Below the pieces are notes generated by a model. That model saw nothing but the letters and a program-made list of their open reading frames with translations, was not told where the DNA came from and ran no database searches. A stretch of DNA of 55,299 nucleotides. Source: Lactococcus sp. dk101. GTDB taxonomy: Bacteria > Bacillota > Bacilli > Lactobacillales > Streptococcaceae. Location: positions 1 to 55,299 of the forward strand of contig NZ_WITI01000013.1 in the NCBI RefSeq assembly GCF_009601055.1, read 5' to 3'. Both the position numbers and the translations under genes were made by a program. This document shows, piece after piece, positions 16,749 through 26,307 of this stretch. Position 1 is the first letter of the stretch. Every line of letters begins with the position of its first letter.

Positions 16749-18404
16749 TTATTTGATATAGGCTTCTTTCAAGTCATATGTAAGACCTGTTGAGTGGAAT
16801 TGAAGTCCTTTAAGGTCTGGATTGACAAGTGCTGGACTTGCTTGGAAGTCGATTGGATTGATGTAAGAACCTTCGTAAAGAGCAGTCTCTGCTGCTTTAT
16901 AGTGTTCATCAGTTTTCGCTTGATCCAAGACATCTGGTGCAGTTGATGCTGCTTTGTAGGCTGCATCATAAGCTGAACTTGAGAATTTACCATCGTTATA
17001 AGATTGTCCTGTTACAAAGAGTTGCAAGAAAGTTGATGGTTCAGCATAGTCGCCACCCCAACCACCAAGAATCAAATCAAAGGTCGTGTTGCGTTGGTCT
17101 TGCAAACGTTGTTGGAATGGAACGAGTTTCAAATCAATCGTAAGTCCTGGAAGGATTTGTTGATATGATGTTTGAAGGTAACTTGCTGTTGCTTTTGCAG
17201 GAGCCAAGTCTGCTGCTGCCTCAAGACTGAGCGTTAATTTTGTAAGTCCGACTTCTTTCAAGCCTTCAGCCCACAATTTTTTAGCTTCTGTTTCATCATA
17301 TTTATAGTCTTGTTTTGCATATTGCGCAAAGTCTTCTCCTGAGTCGGTCTTACTCATACCGGCTGGTGTAAAGCTTGTTGCGACTGTTGAGTATGGCAAT
17401 GCATTATCTACAATGGCTTTACGGTTAGTCGCCAAGTTAAGCGCTTGACGGATCTTCTTATTGGCCAATGCTTTTTGAGCATCTGTGCTGCTTGCACCTT
17501 TTCCTGATTGGTTATATTCCATGTAGTCAGTACGGGCTTGTTTAAATACAGTAAAGCCGTCATCGCCTTTATTTGCTGTAATCAAATCGGTTGTTGCCAA
17601 CAAAGCGAAGTCAAGTTTGTTTTGTTTATAAAGTTGAGCACCTGTATTTGCATTTGAAATGACTTTGAAATCAACTTGTTTAGATTTCACTTTGTCTTTG
17701 TCCCAATAGCTTGGATTTGCATAAACTGAGAATTCTTTATTGGTTCCTGACCAGCCGTTCGATGATTTGAACATGTATGGGCCGCTATAGACCATCTTTT
17801 CAGAAGTTGTTCCGTATTCTTTTCCGTATTTTTCAACAACTTTTTCATTCAATGGATAGTAAACAGGCTCTGAGAGCAAGAATTTGAAGTAAGGAACTGG
17901 CTCAGCAAGTGTGACAGTCAACTTGTCTTCTCCGTCAACTTTGACAGCCAACGTATCTTTGTTTGCTTTTCCTGAAGAAATTTCGTTGGCATTCTTGATG
18001 GCACCCATCAAATAGGCATATTCTGAACCTGTGTCTGGGTCAACTGCACGTTTCCAAGCGTAAGCAAAGTCATTGGCAGTGAGCTTGTCGCCATTTGACC
18101 ATTTCAAATCAGGTTTCAATGTGATGGTATAAGTCAAGCCATCTGATGAAACATCAATTGACTTTGCAAGGGCAAGTGAGGCGTCACCGTTTTTGTCAAC
18201 ACGTGTTGCTCCTTCTTCCACGTTCCCAATAACATCATATGAATATTGGTCAGTTACAACTGTTGAGTCCAGCGTTACCACGTCTGTTGGAATTGAAAAT
18301 ACAATATTTTTTTGAGCTTCTTCCTTTTTATCGCCACAGGCTGCCAAAACAGCAACAGATAAAAGCGAGAGCGCAGATATTCCGATAATCTTTTTCTTGT
18401 TCAT
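16749..18404 (-). CDS. optS: Oligopeptide-binding lipoprotein (first receptor of the operon)
   Basis: A 551-residue SBP5-family receptor with signal peptide and lipobox AVLAACGDKK. It shares its whole length with the following receptor, including 'DSGEDFAQYAKQDYKYD' near residue 370, so the two arose by duplication. In lactococci the Opt system uses two receptors, OptS and OptA, of different peptide preference; the assignment of S and A here follows gene order. It has its own strong promoter and terminator. Confidence 0.88.
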   Translation of the reverse strand: MNKKKIIGISALSLLSVAVLAACGDKKEEAQKNIVFSIPTDVVTLDSTVVTDQYSYDVIGNVEEGATRVDKNGDASLALAKSIDVSSDGLTYTITLKPDLKWSNGDKLTANDFAYAWKRAVDPDTGSEYAYLMGAIKNANEISSGKANKDTLAVKVDGEDKLTVTLAEPVPYFKFLLSEPVYYPLNEKVVEKYGKEYGTTSEKMVYSGPYMFKSSNGWSGTNKEFSVYANPSYWDKDKVKSKQVDFKVISNANTGAQLYKQNKLDFALLATTDLITANKGDDGFTVFKQARTDYMEYNQSGKGASSTDAQKALANKKIRQALNLATNRKAIVDNALPYSTVATSFTPAGMSKTDSGEDFAQYAKQDYKYDETEAKKLWAEGLKEVGLTKLTLSLEAAADLAPAKATASYLQTSYQQILPGLTIDLKLVPFQQRLQDQRNTTFDLILGGWGGDYAEPSTFLQLFVTGQSYNDGKFSSSAYDAAYKAASTAPDVLDQAKTDEHYKAAETALYEGSYINPIDFQASPALVNPDLKGLQFHSTGLTYDLKEAYIK

Positions 18405-18462
18405 ATCAATAACTCCTAAATTTAATATATATAGAATTTACAGAAAATTTTATATGTTTTGT

Positions 18463-18491
18463 ATTTTACAATATATTAAAAAACTTGTCAA
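18463..18491 (-). promoter_or_regulatory. optS promoter
   Basis: On the minus strand TTGACA, 17 bases, TAAAAT. It is the third near-consensus promoter of the opt region; a CodY-type operator may overlap but I cannot define one with confidence. Confidence 0.75.
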
Positions 18492-18505
18492 GGATGAACT
18501 GCGAA

Positions 18506-18538
18506 ATAAAAAAAAAGAAATCATCAGATTTCTTTTTC
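18506..18538 (-). terminator. murF terminator overlapping the murF stop codon
   Basis: AGAAATC (18516-18522) pairs with GATTTCT (18527-18533), followed by nine T on the minus strand. The murF TGA (18524-18526) lies in the loop, so the last sense codons form one arm of the stem. Confidence 0.8.
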
Positions 18539-19864
18539 AATGTGTTCAATTATTTGGAAAAGTTTCATTCCATTTGAGCCTTTAAATAAAATTTGGTCGT
18601 TTGGTTGCAACTCCGCTTTGATGGCTTCAGTCAACTTCTCAAGGCTATCAAAATGTACAACTTTAGGATTTCCTGCTGCTTTGTCATAAAGATATTTCAT
18701 CATTGGTCCATACAAATAGACCTTGTCCAAAATATCCAAATCTAGCGTTTCAAAGATGCTGGCGTGAAGTTGAGGTGCAGTTTCACCAAGTTCCAGCATG
18801 TCAGCAAGGACAGCCAGCTTTCTTCCCTTTTCATTTGGTGCAATCGCTTGGAAAGTCTCCAAAATCAAGCGTGTAGCTGTTGGATTGGCATTATAAACGT
18901 CAGCAAGAATATCTGCGCCATTGGCCGCTTTCTTCCATTCTGTTCGGTTTCTCGTCAATTCAACGTGTTCTAGTCCATGTTTGATTTCTTTTTCAGTCAA
19001 TCCCATTTTCAAACCAACATAGCTCGCAAGCATGGCGTTAGTTGCATTGTAGCGTCCTGGCACTGGAATGCTGATGGTTTCGTTCATAAAATTGCTGTTG
19101 AAAGTGAGATAATCTCTATGTTCAACGAGTTGTGTCACATAAATATCTTCGTCAGCGCCAAAGCGTGTGATTTTTTGATTGTCATAGATAAATTCATTGA
19201 TGATCGGATCAGCAGGTGCAATCAGCTCATTTTCAATGCCAAGTCCTGCTTGAATGCCCATTTTTCCTTTGGCAATGTTACGGCGACTTCCCATAAATTC
19301 AAGATGTGCTTCACCAATCAGCGTAATGACTGCCAAATCTGGACTAGCAAGACTTGAAAGTAAGTCAATGTCGCCAGGATGATCCATTCCCATTTCCAAG
19401 ACCAATTTTTCAGTATCATCTGGCATGTGCAAAATGGTATAAGGCATGCCGATTTCGTTATTATGATTGCCTTGTGTTTTATAAGTTTGGTATTTTTCAG
19501 ACAAAACAGCAGCAATCATATCTTTTGTGGTCGTCTTTCCGTTTGAGCCTGTAACAGCAATAACGGTTGGCTTCATTTTACTCACGTAATACTTAGCTAA
19601 AGCCTGAAATGCACGTAAATTATCATCGACAAGAAGATGTGCTTGTTCGATTTCTTTTTCAGAAAAAGTCAAAACGGCACCATTAGTAAAAGCGGTTTCG
19701 ATAAAATCATGTCCGTCACGCACTCCTTTTAAAGGTAAAAAGAGGTCTCCTGATGTGATTAAACGGCTGTCAAATTCGATGGCGTGTATTTCTTGGTCTT
19801 TGTAGCTCGACCAGTCATTTTTGGCTTGCACGACTTGTGCAATTTCTTTTATTGTAAGTTTCAT
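18524..19864 (-). CDS. murF: UDP-N-acetylmuramoyl-tripeptide-D-alanyl-D-alanine ligase
   Basis: A 446-residue Mur ligase with the ATP loop VTGSNGKTTTKD near residue 105, 'NHNNEIGMPY' and 'GMDHPGDI' further on, and 'DVYNANPTATR' near residue 320. It adds D-Ala-D-Ala, made by Ddl, to UDP-MurNAc-tripeptide. A minus-strand TATAAT (19873-19878) ends only 8 bases before the ATG and no ribosome binding site is visible, so the transcript from it would be leaderless or nearly so. Confidence 0.93.
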   Translation of the reverse strand: MKLTIKEIAQVVQAKNDWSSYKDQEIHAIEFDSRLITSGDLFLPLKGVRDGHDFIETAFTNGAVLTFSEKEIEQAHLLVDDNLRAFQALAKYYVSKMKPTVIAVTGSNGKTTTKDMIAAVLSEKYQTYKTQGNHNNEIGMPYTILHMPDDTEKLVLEMGMDHPGDIDLLSSLASPDLAVITLIGEAHLEFMGSRRNIAKGKMGIQAGLGIENELIAPADPIINEFIYDNQKITRFGADEDIYVTQLVEHRDYLTFNSNFMNETISIPVPGRYNATNAMLASYVGLKMGLTEKEIKHGLEHVELTRNRTEWKKAANGADILADVYNANPTATRLILETFQAIAPNEKGRKLAVLADMLELGETAPQLHASIFETLDLDILDKVYLYGPMMKYLYDKAAGNPKVVHFDSLEKLTEAIKAELQPNDQILFKGSNGMKLFQIIEHIEKEI

Positions 19865-19892
19865 ATTAGCTTAATTATATCACTTTTTGTAC

Positions 19893-19920
19893 AAAAAAAA
19901 TCTGTCAGTGCTGACAGATT
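19893..19920 (-). terminator. proBA terminator made of the 14-bp palindrome
   Basis: AAATCTGTCAGCACTG and its complement, followed by eight T on the minus strand. The palindrome copy is 19902-19915. Confidence 0.88.
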
Positions 19921-19930
19921 TCATTCTTTT

Positions 19931-21163
19931 TTATTGTCTAATTTGGCCATTACCATAAATGATATATTTGGTCGTTGTCAGTGCTGACAATCCCATAGGC
20001 CCACGTGCATGAAGCTTTTGGGTGCTGATACCAATTTCTGCGCCAAATCCGAATTCAAAACCGTCTGTAAACCGGGTAGAGGCATTGATATAGACAGCCG
20101 CTGAACTGATTTCTTGCAAGAATTTTTGACTATTAGCATAGTCTTTTGTGATGATGCTTTCAGAATGCTTGGTACTGTGCGTGTTGATATGTTCAATCGC
20201 TTCCTCGATACTGTCCACAATCTTGATGGACAAAATCAAATCATTGTATTCTGTATAAAAATCTTCTTCTGTAGCTGGCGTGCAGTCAATGATAGACTGC
20301 GTGCGTTCATCACCTCGAAGCTCAACTGTATTGTTTTTTTGTGCCAACATCTGTAGAAATTCTTTTGCGACTTTCTCATGAACCACCAAACTTTCGCAGG
20401 CATTGCAGACAGATGGGCGTTGCGTCTTGGCATTCCATAAAACGTCAAGCCCCATTTCTAAATCAGCAAATTCGTCGATATAAACATGACAATTTCCAGA
20501 ACCTGTCTCGATAACTGGAACGGTTGAATTTTCCACAACTGTTTTTATCAGACCTGCACCACCTCGAGGAATTAAAACGTCAAGATAAGTATTTAATTTC
20601 ATCATTTGTGTTGCTGTCTCGCGTGACGGATCTGCCACGACTTCGACACAAGCCTCAGGTAAACCAGCAGTTTGAAGGGCTTGTTTCATTAGACGAGCAA
20701 GTTCAAGATTTGAATGCAAAGCATCACTTCCCCCACGTAAAAGGCAGGCGTTTCCTGATTTTAAGCACAAAACAGCTGCATCAACAGTCACATTTGGTCT
20801 TGCCTCGTAAATGATGCCAATAAGTCCTAAAGGCACGCGTTGCTGTCCAATTTTAAGACCGTTTGGCCGTTGCCACATTTGATCAACATTTCCCAAAATA
20901 TCTGGCAGAGCGGTCAACTTTCTAGCTGCTTGCGCCATGTCGGAAATTCTTTGTTCATTGAGCATGAGGCGATCGCGCATGGCTGTTTTTTTTGAAGCAG
21001 CCATGTCTTTGGCATTTGCAGCAAGGATGCTCTCAAGATTTGCTTCTAAGCTATCTGCGATGGCAAGTAGTGCTGCATTGCGCTGTGTAATTGATGTATT
21101 GGCCAAAATAGTGCTGGCTTTTTTAGCCGCTTTTGCTTGTTCAACAATCGAAATATGTTCCAA
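19931..21163 (-). CDS. proA: Gamma-glutamyl phosphate reductase
   Basis: A 410-residue aldehyde-dehydrogenase-fold enzyme that reduces glutamyl-5-phosphate to the semialdehyde in proline synthesis. Visible are 'ARPNVTVDAAVLCLKSGN', 'IETGSGNCHVYID' and the catalytic Cys in TQRPSVCNACESL. It overlaps the end of proB by 23 bases. A copy of the repeated palindrome lies in its 3' coding part (19976-19989), encoding 'LSALTTTK'. Confidence 0.94.
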   Translation of the reverse strand: MEHISIVEQAKAAKKASTILANTSITQRNAALLAIADSLEANLESILAANAKDMAASKKTAMRDRLMLNEQRISDMAQAARKLTALPDILGNVDQMWQRPNGLKIGQQRVPLGLIGIIYEARPNVTVDAAVLCLKSGNACLLRGGSDALHSNLELARLMKQALQTAGLPEACVEVVADPSRETATQMMKLNTYLDVLIPRGGAGLIKTVVENSTVPVIETGSGNCHVYIDEFADLEMGLDVLWNAKTQRPSVCNACESLVVHEKVAKEFLQMLAQKNNTVELRGDERTQSIIDCTPATEEDFYTEYNDLILSIKIVDSIEEAIEHINTHSTKHSESIITKDYANSQKFLQEISSAAVYINASTRFTDGFEFGFGAEIGISTQKLHARGPMGLSALTTTKYIIYGNGQIRQ

Positions 21164-21923
21164 TTTCTTCTCCTTCTAATAAATTGTAAATTTTGCTTGG
21201 ATCTGCGCCATTCATGATAACCGTTCGTGTTTTTGATTGCTGTGCAATTTGTGCAGCAAGGAGTTTCGTTGCCATACCGCCAGTACCGCGGTTAGAAGAC
21301 ACCCCGCCAGCCATTTCTCTTACTTGGTCAGTAATGACAGGAATTTCTCTGATTAACCGGGCATCTGGATTTTCGTTAGGGTTCATGTCATAGAGTCCAT
21401 CAATATCTGTCAGCATGACCAACATGTCAGCTTTGACCATATTTGCAATATGCGCTGACAAGGTATCATTGTCGCCAAAGAGGATTTCGTCAGTTACAAC
21501 AGTATCGTTTTCGTTGACAATCGGAATGACATTGAATTCAAGTAAGGTCTGAAAAGTATTGACTGCATTGTCGTGCATTTTTTTGTCCGTCAAGACAAGA
21601 TGTGTCAAGAGAACTTGACCAATCAACTGGTTATATTGGCGGAAGAATTCGTCGTAAATTTCCATCAGTTGAGCTTGACCAATCGCTGCAGCTGCCTGCT
21701 TTTCCTTGACAGTTGTCGGCCGATGATCCATTCCTAATTTTTGAGCACCCACGCCGATTGCGCCAGAGCTGACCAAAACAATGTGCTTTCCCGAATTTTG
21801 TAAATCAGAAATCAAGCGCGCTAATTGTTCGATGCGGCGTAAATTTAAGCTCCCATTTTCGTAAGTCAAGGTACTTGTCCCGACTTTAATGACCATTCGA
21901 TTGATGTTTTCTAAATTTCTCAT
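21141..21923 (-). CDS. proB: Glutamate 5-kinase
   Basis: An amino-acid-kinase-family protein of 260 residues from the ATG at 21923 (MRNLENINRMVIKVGTST). The frame is open up to a TTG at 21965, but the ATG fits the family opening better; neither has a strong ribosome binding site. It has 'VSSGAIGVGAQKLG', 'NENDTVV' and 'RGTGGMATKLLAA'. The C-terminal PUA domain of the E. coli enzyme is absent, as in many Gram-positive ProB. It phosphorylates glutamate for ProA. Confidence 0.92.
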   Translation of the reverse strand: MRNLENINRMVIKVGTSTLTYENGSLNLRRIEQLARLISDLQNSGKHIVLVSSGAIGVGAQKLGMDHRPTTVKEKQAAAAIGQAQLMEIYDEFFRQYNQLIGQVLLTHLVLTDKKMHDNAVNTFQTLLEFNVIPIVNENDTVVTDEILFGDNDTLSAHIANMVKADMLVMLTDIDGLYDMNPNENPDARLIREIPVITDQVREMAGGVSSNRGTGGMATKLLAAQIAQQSKTRTVIMNGADPSKIYNLLEGEEIGTYFDC

Positions 21924-22030
21924 ATCGTTCACATTCTTTATTTTTGCTACTTCTTCACAACTCAAGATGAGTTTTATATATTATAGCAGAAATCAAGCAA
22001 TTCTGCAGTTTTTCCCAACTGTTAAACATA

Positions 22031-22060
22031 AAAAAAGCTGTCAGTGCTGACAGCTTTTTG
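22031..22060 (-). terminator. ddl terminator made of the 14-bp palindrome
   Basis: AAAAGCTGTCAGCACTGAC and its complement, followed by seven T on the minus strand, directly after the ddl stop. The palindrome copy is 22039-22052, extended to a perfect 20-base palindrome. Confidence 0.88.
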
Positions 22061-22061
22061 A

Positions 22062-23009
22062 TTAATATTTCATGCTTAAAGCAATGAGTTTTTCGCAGAG
22101 TTGTGTATAATCCATTCCGACAACGGCAGCTTCTTGGGGCAAGAGGCTCATTGGTGTCATCCCTGGAATTGAATTTGACTCGATGAACCAAATATTTTCG
22201 TTGGCGTCAACGATAAATTCAGCACGTGAATAAACTTCAAAGCCAATTTGTTTATGACAGTATTCTGCTGCTTGGCGGAGTTTAGCATCAACAGTAGGCG
22301 TAATGTCAGCTGGACAAATTTCTTGAACGAAACCAGGATTATATTTTGCACGATAGTCATAAAAACCTTCTGTGGCAACAATTTCAATCGGCGGAAGGGC
22401 AACGCCATCAACTACACCTACTGAAAATTCACGCCCAAAAAGTTGTTGTTCAATCAAGACATCTTCCAAATCTAGTGCCTTGAATTCTTCCATATTTGCA
22501 GGAAATGACACGCCAATACTTGAACCTGAAGCGTTGGGTTTGACAACGATTGGAAAGGCTGCTTCCGTCACTTCATCAACTTCATATTCTTTCGCAACGC
22601 CCACTTTTTCGGCAGCCATGAGTTTTTTAGTGAGTGATTTATCCATCGCAACACCAGTGCTCAAGAAACGGTTACCCGTAAATTTAATCTTGTTCAGCTC
22701 AAGCAAGGCTTGCAGTTGGCCATTTTCGCCAATGCCACCGTGCGTTGCCAAAAAACAAATATCTGCCAATTTGGCAAGTTTCAAGGTATTTTCGGTGATT
22801 TCAACTGATTTGTCAGTGCTGACAGCAGCAAGGTCTGCTTTTGCCGCAAGCAAGTCATCAAATGTCGCAAAAGCTGGGTATTGCCCAATCAAGTTCAAGC
22901 TAACAAGCTGATGGCCATTTTTTTCCAAATGCTCAGAAATTTGTTGTGCAGATGAGGCAGAAACCTCTGCTTCTGGGCTTAAACCGCCAAATAATACAAT
23001 AATGTTCAT
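22062..23009 (-). CDS. ddl: D-alanine-D-alanine ligase
   Basis: A 315-residue ATP-grasp ligase, of the shorter DdlB length. It opens MNIIVLFGGLSPEAEVS, with 'ATHGGIGENGQLQALLEL', 'VKPNASGSSIGVS' and the C-terminal 'FIESNSIPGMTPMS'. The residue that separates D-Ala from D-Lac ligases is Tyr here (DYRAKY), predicting D-Ala-D-Ala and vancomycin-sensitive precursors. A palindrome copy lies in the coding region (22811-22824). The start has no adjacent ribosome binding site (see leader). Confidence 0.93.
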   Translation of the reverse strand: MNIIVLFGGLSPEAEVSASSAQQISEHLEKNGHQLVSLNLIGQYPAFATFDDLLAAKADLAAVSTDKSVEITENTLKLAKLADICFLATHGGIGENGQLQALLELNKIKFTGNRFLSTGVAMDKSLTKKLMAAEKVGVAKEYEVDEVTEAAFPIVVKPNASGSSIGVSFPANMEEFKALDLEDVLIEQQLFGREFSVGVVDGVALPPIEIVATEGFYDYRAKYNPGFVQEICPADITPTVDAKLRQAAEYCHKQIGFEVYSRAEFIVDANENIWFIESNSIPGMTPMSLLPQEAAVVGMDYTQLCEKLIALSMKY

Positions 23010-23055
23010 CTTATTTTTTGTCAGCCCAACTTCTGTAAGGACTGACAGACTCCTT
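23007..23055 (-). promoter_or_regulatory. ddl leader with hairpin between the AAGGAG and the start codon
   Basis: The only good Shine-Dalgarno, AAGGAG at 23050-23055, is about 40 bases from the ATG. Between them TGTCAG (23042-23047) and CTGACA (23019-23024) can pair around a 17-base loop; folding would bring the AAGGAG to within about a dozen bases of the ATG. The arms are a split version of the repeated palindrome. Function is inferred. Confidence 0.4.
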
Positions 23056-23220
23056 TTTATGCTTTTCTTCTTTAGAAAATTGTTCTATCCTGTTTAACCA
23101 TAGCCAAACCATTTTTATCATAAACAATTTGTTGCAAATGGTTTTAGTCTATTTTATCATTTTTAAGTTTGAATTTGAAGTTTTGAATTTAACGTTTTGG
23201 TCTCAAAAATATTTTGATTT

Positions 23221-23823
23221 TTACAATTCCAATCGATTTTCGACTGCTTTGGACAAGGTGACCTCATCGGCATATTCAATATCTGACCCTACAGCAAGTC
23301 CGCGTGCCAAACGTGTCACTTTAATGCCGGCAGGCTTAATCATCCGTGCTAAATACATGGCAGTCGCTTCTCCATCTGATGTTGCATTGGTCGCAATGAT
23401 AATTTCGCTCACGGTGCTATCCATCAAACGCGTAATCAAAGACTTGACATTGATTTCATCTGGAGAAATCCCATTCATTGGGCTAATTGTTCCATGTAAA
23501 ACATGATAAAGACCACGATATTCCCGAATTTTTTCCATTGCCAAAACGTCTTTTGGCTCTTCAACCACGAGAATGATTGACTTGTCTCGCGTTGGGTCGG
23601 AACAAATCCCACAAGGGTCAGTTTCTGTTAAATTGCCACAAATCGAGCAAAAATGCAAATCTCGTTTGGCTGAAAGTAAATTTTTTGCAAATTCATTAAC
23701 CGATTGGTCGTCCATACCAATCGTATAAAAAGCAAGCCTTGTCGCCGTTTTCTGGCCAATTCCTGGCAATTTTGAAAAGGACTCAATCAGCTTTGCAATA
23801 GGTTCTGGATAATACATCCGCAC
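23221..23823 (-). CDS. recR: Recombination protein RecR
   Basis: A 200-residue protein with helix-hairpin-helix ([15 protein letters not shown]), a zinc site of four cysteines (CSIC at about 58-61, CGIC at about 70-73) and a Toprim domain starting [14 protein letters not shown]. With RecF and RecO it loads RecA at single-strand gaps. It sits between pbp2b and ddl, a common order in this group. The 211-base gap to ddl holds the ddl leader and an AAACCATTT/AAATGGTTT inverted repeat (about 23105-23147). Confidence 0.94.
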   Translation of the reverse strand: MRMYYPEPIAKLIESFSKLPGIGQKTATRLAFYTIGMDDQSVNEFAKNLLSAKRDLHFCSICGNLTETDPCGICSDPTRDKSIILVVEEPKDVLAMEKIREYRGLYHVLHGTISPMNGISPDEINVKSLITRLMDSTVSEIIIATNATSDGEATAMYLARMIKPAGIKVTRLARGLAVGSDIEYADEVTLSKAVENRLEL

Positions 23824-23908
23824 TCCTTCATGTTTCTTTTTCTTCTCTTACTGTTTACTAGTCAAAATAATCAATATTCGACCATCGAAATGGTCGAATA
23901 TTTTGATT

Positions 23909-26107
23909 TTAGTTGGCTGTATTTTCATTTTGGAAGGTCTGATTTCCAAAGTATAATTTGTAAATTTCGTTTGCAATCAACTGACCAATACCAGCAGTTG
24001 CTCCATTGACTGTTGAAGTATGAGGAACCATGACTGCTACGGCAATATCAGGGTCATCTGATGGCGCAAATGAAATGGTATTTGATACCGTGGTCTTGAT
24101 TGGTGTCTTACCGTCTGCACCATACATGGTGTTGCCATTGGCATCTACAGCGATGGTTTCGGCTGTCCCTGTCTTACCAGAAATGCTTTGAGTCACGCCA
24201 TTTTGAATCCGAAGACCTGTCGTCAACGAGTCTGTACCATGTGTTACTGCGTACATCCCTTGGTGCAAAATGTCCATATCAGATGATGAAATATCAACCT
24301 TATCTTTAGTTGTCGTTTCAATTTTCTTAACTAATGAACCTGTTGTCCCGTTAGCATTGCTTGTATAAACGCCTTCAACAATATGTGGTGTAATTCGTGT
24401 TCCACCATTTGCAATAGTTGACGCATAAACTGCCAACTGCAATGGTGAGAATTGGTCGTACTGACCGAATGACTCAAACAGGGCATTGGTTGCATCTGTT
24501 GTGCTACCTAAGAAGCCTGTTGTCGCCCCTGGAATATCAAAGCCAACATCTGTTCCCAAACCATATTGACCGTAGATTTTACGATAAGCATCCCATGTAG
24601 AAGTTACTTTACTTGTTGAGAGTTGCATACCTGATGAATAACTTTGACCCAACATGGCAAGTGCAACTTGCGTCATATAAGTATTTGATGAATACTGAAG
24701 TGCTTGAACCGCAGTGATTGCAAATGGGTTTGTATCTCCCCAAACGTCTTTGATTGGGTTTGATCCCGCAATATTGATGGCTTGCGCTGTGAAAGTCTGA
24801 TTACCAGTAATGGCACCCAAGCTCCAACCAGTCGTCAATGTGGCTGGTTTCACAACAGATCCTGGAAGGAAGGTTTGCGTAAATGTATTGATGGTCGCAG
24901 GAGTTAATGTTCCTGTGGCTGGGTCACGTTCAAAGCCAGACATGGCAAGGATTGCGCCAGTTTTAGGGTTCATGACAACTGCATAAGCACCATTTGAGTA
25001 AGTCGCATAACCTTGAGAAACGGCGGTTTGCATTTGTGTTTTGATGATATTATCGACTTGCGTTTGGAAATTCAAATCCACCGTAAGTTTGATATCGTCA
25101 CCCTTTTTACCTTCTTGAACAACTTTTGTTCCAGTAACATTTCCACTCTTATCAATGACAACTTTGCTGATTTCATGCGTTCCTTGGAGGTATTCTTCAT
25201 ACCCTTTTTCAAGATAAGAAGTTCCGACACGGTCGTTAGATTGATAGCCTTTTTTCAGATAGGCTGCGGCTTCTTCTGCTGGAAGTCCAGCTTGTTGACT
25301 ACTAACACTTCCGACCAATGTACTCAGTGAATTTGAGGCGTATGAGCGATCCCAACTTGTGCTAACCGAAATCCCCGGTAAATCGCTCTCACGTTCTGCA
25401 ATCGCAGCTTGTTGCTCCGCAGAAATATCGCCAATAGCAATGATGGTGGTGTGGAAAGTTGATGTCCCATTTATTTTTTTGAATAATTGTGCAGCAAAAG
25501 TTTGTTGTGCATTAAAATTGATGTCTGCATCTGTCACTTTTGACAACTGAACTTTATAAATATCAGAGCCAGACAAACTATTTCCATTCTTGTCTTTCGT
25601 TTCTTTATCGGTCAAACTTGCGGTAATTTTGGCAAGATTTTTTGCATCTGCTAAATAATAGTCTTTTTTATCACGTGTGGTTAGTGTTGTCGTGCTCGAA
25701 CTTGTCGAAATTAAGGTTGATAATTGGTCTGCTACATTGCGCATTTCAGCTGCGGTAACATTTTGCCCACGAGTGTATTTGACAGCTTCCACAGCAACCG
25801 TTGTAGCAAGGGGTTGGCCAGCCGCATCATAAATATTCCCACGCGGAGCGCCTTGTACGATGGTTACATTTGATCCAACACCACTTAATTTATCCGCATA
25901 AAAGCTGCGATTAAGTACTTGCATGTCGTAGAGTTTGACAATCAAAATCATAAACAGCACAAAAATGACGAAGAATAAGATATTCACTCGCTTTGGAATT
26001 GAGCCGACCCGATTTGATTTTCTGGATAATTTCTTTTTAAATTCAAGTTCGCTTGATTGTTCGTTTGTTTCTTTATTTTCGCGTTTATTACGTGTTATTT
26101 TTGGCAT
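23909..26107 (-). CDS. pbp2b: Penicillin-binding protein 2b, class B transpeptidase
   Basis: A 732-residue protein with a basic cytoplasmic start, one membrane helix at about 43-63, a dimerisation domain and a transpeptidase domain. Catalytic motifs are SVVK (in FLPGSVVKPATL, about residue 417), SSN (YSSNTYM) and KTG (SGKTGTAET). It crosslinks peptidoglycan, in ovococci mainly for peripheral elongation. The C-terminus lacks PASTA domains, so PBP2b fits better than PBP2x. ddl and murF nearby make this a wall-synthesis neighbourhood. Confidence 0.92.
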   Translation of the reverse strand: MPKITRNKRENKETNEQSSELEFKKKLSRKSNRVGSIPKRVNILFFVIFVLFMILIVKLYDMQVLNRSFYADKLSGVGSNVTIVQGAPRGNIYDAAGQPLATTVAVEAVKYTRGQNVTAAEMRNVADQLSTLISTSSSTTTLTTRDKKDYYLADAKNLAKITASLTDKETKDKNGNSLSGSDIYKVQLSKVTDADINFNAQQTFAAQLFKKINGTSTFHTTIIAIGDISAEQQAAIAERESDLPGISVSTSWDRSYASNSLSTLVGSVSSQQAGLPAEEAAAYLKKGYQSNDRVGTSYLEKGYEEYLQGTHEISKVVIDKSGNVTGTKVVQEGKKGDDIKLTVDLNFQTQVDNIIKTQMQTAVSQGYATYSNGAYAVVMNPKTGAILAMSGFERDPATGTLTPATINTFTQTFLPGSVVKPATLTTGWSLGAITGNQTFTAQAINIAGSNPIKDVWGDTNPFAITAVQALQYSSNTYMTQVALAMLGQSYSSGMQLSTSKVTSTWDAYRKIYGQYGLGTDVGFDIPGATTGFLGSTTDATNALFESFGQYDQFSPLQLAVYASTIANGGTRITPHIVEGVYTSNANGTTGSLVKKIETTTKDKVDISSSDMDILHQGMYAVTHGTDSLTTGLRIQNGVTQSISGKTGTAETIAVDANGNTMYGADGKTPIKTTVSNTISFAPSDDPDIAVAVMVPHTSTVNGATAGIGQLIANEIYKLYFGNQTFQNENTAN

Positions 26108-26263
26108 TTTATCTCCAATAAATCTGCTATCCCATAGAATTGTGTTTTACCTTATTATTTTACCACAAACCGCTCATTTTTTCTCGCCTACATTTCGTAA
26201 GTTTTGTTTAAGGGAATTTATATTAATTTTATCAGTGCTGACCGTATTTTTCAAAAGAAATGC

Positions 26264-26302
26264 AAAAAAAATGCTTCCCTCAAAAAAGGAAATGCATTTT
26301 TC
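26264..26302 (-). terminator. gpmA terminator
   Basis: AAATGCATTTCC and GGAAGCATTT pair with small internal loops around a T/A-rich loop, followed by eight T on the minus strand. Confidence 0.8.
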
Positions 26303-26307
26303 ATTGA

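Noticed and set aside
10708-18404. Classical oppDFBCA operon
   Set aside because: Order is receptor-receptor-B-C-D-F and pepO is missing, which fits the Opt/Dpp system instead.
26231-26243. Extra full palindrome copy upstream of gpmA terminator
   Set aside because: Reads ATCAGTGCTGACC, two end mismatches; counted only as a near copy.
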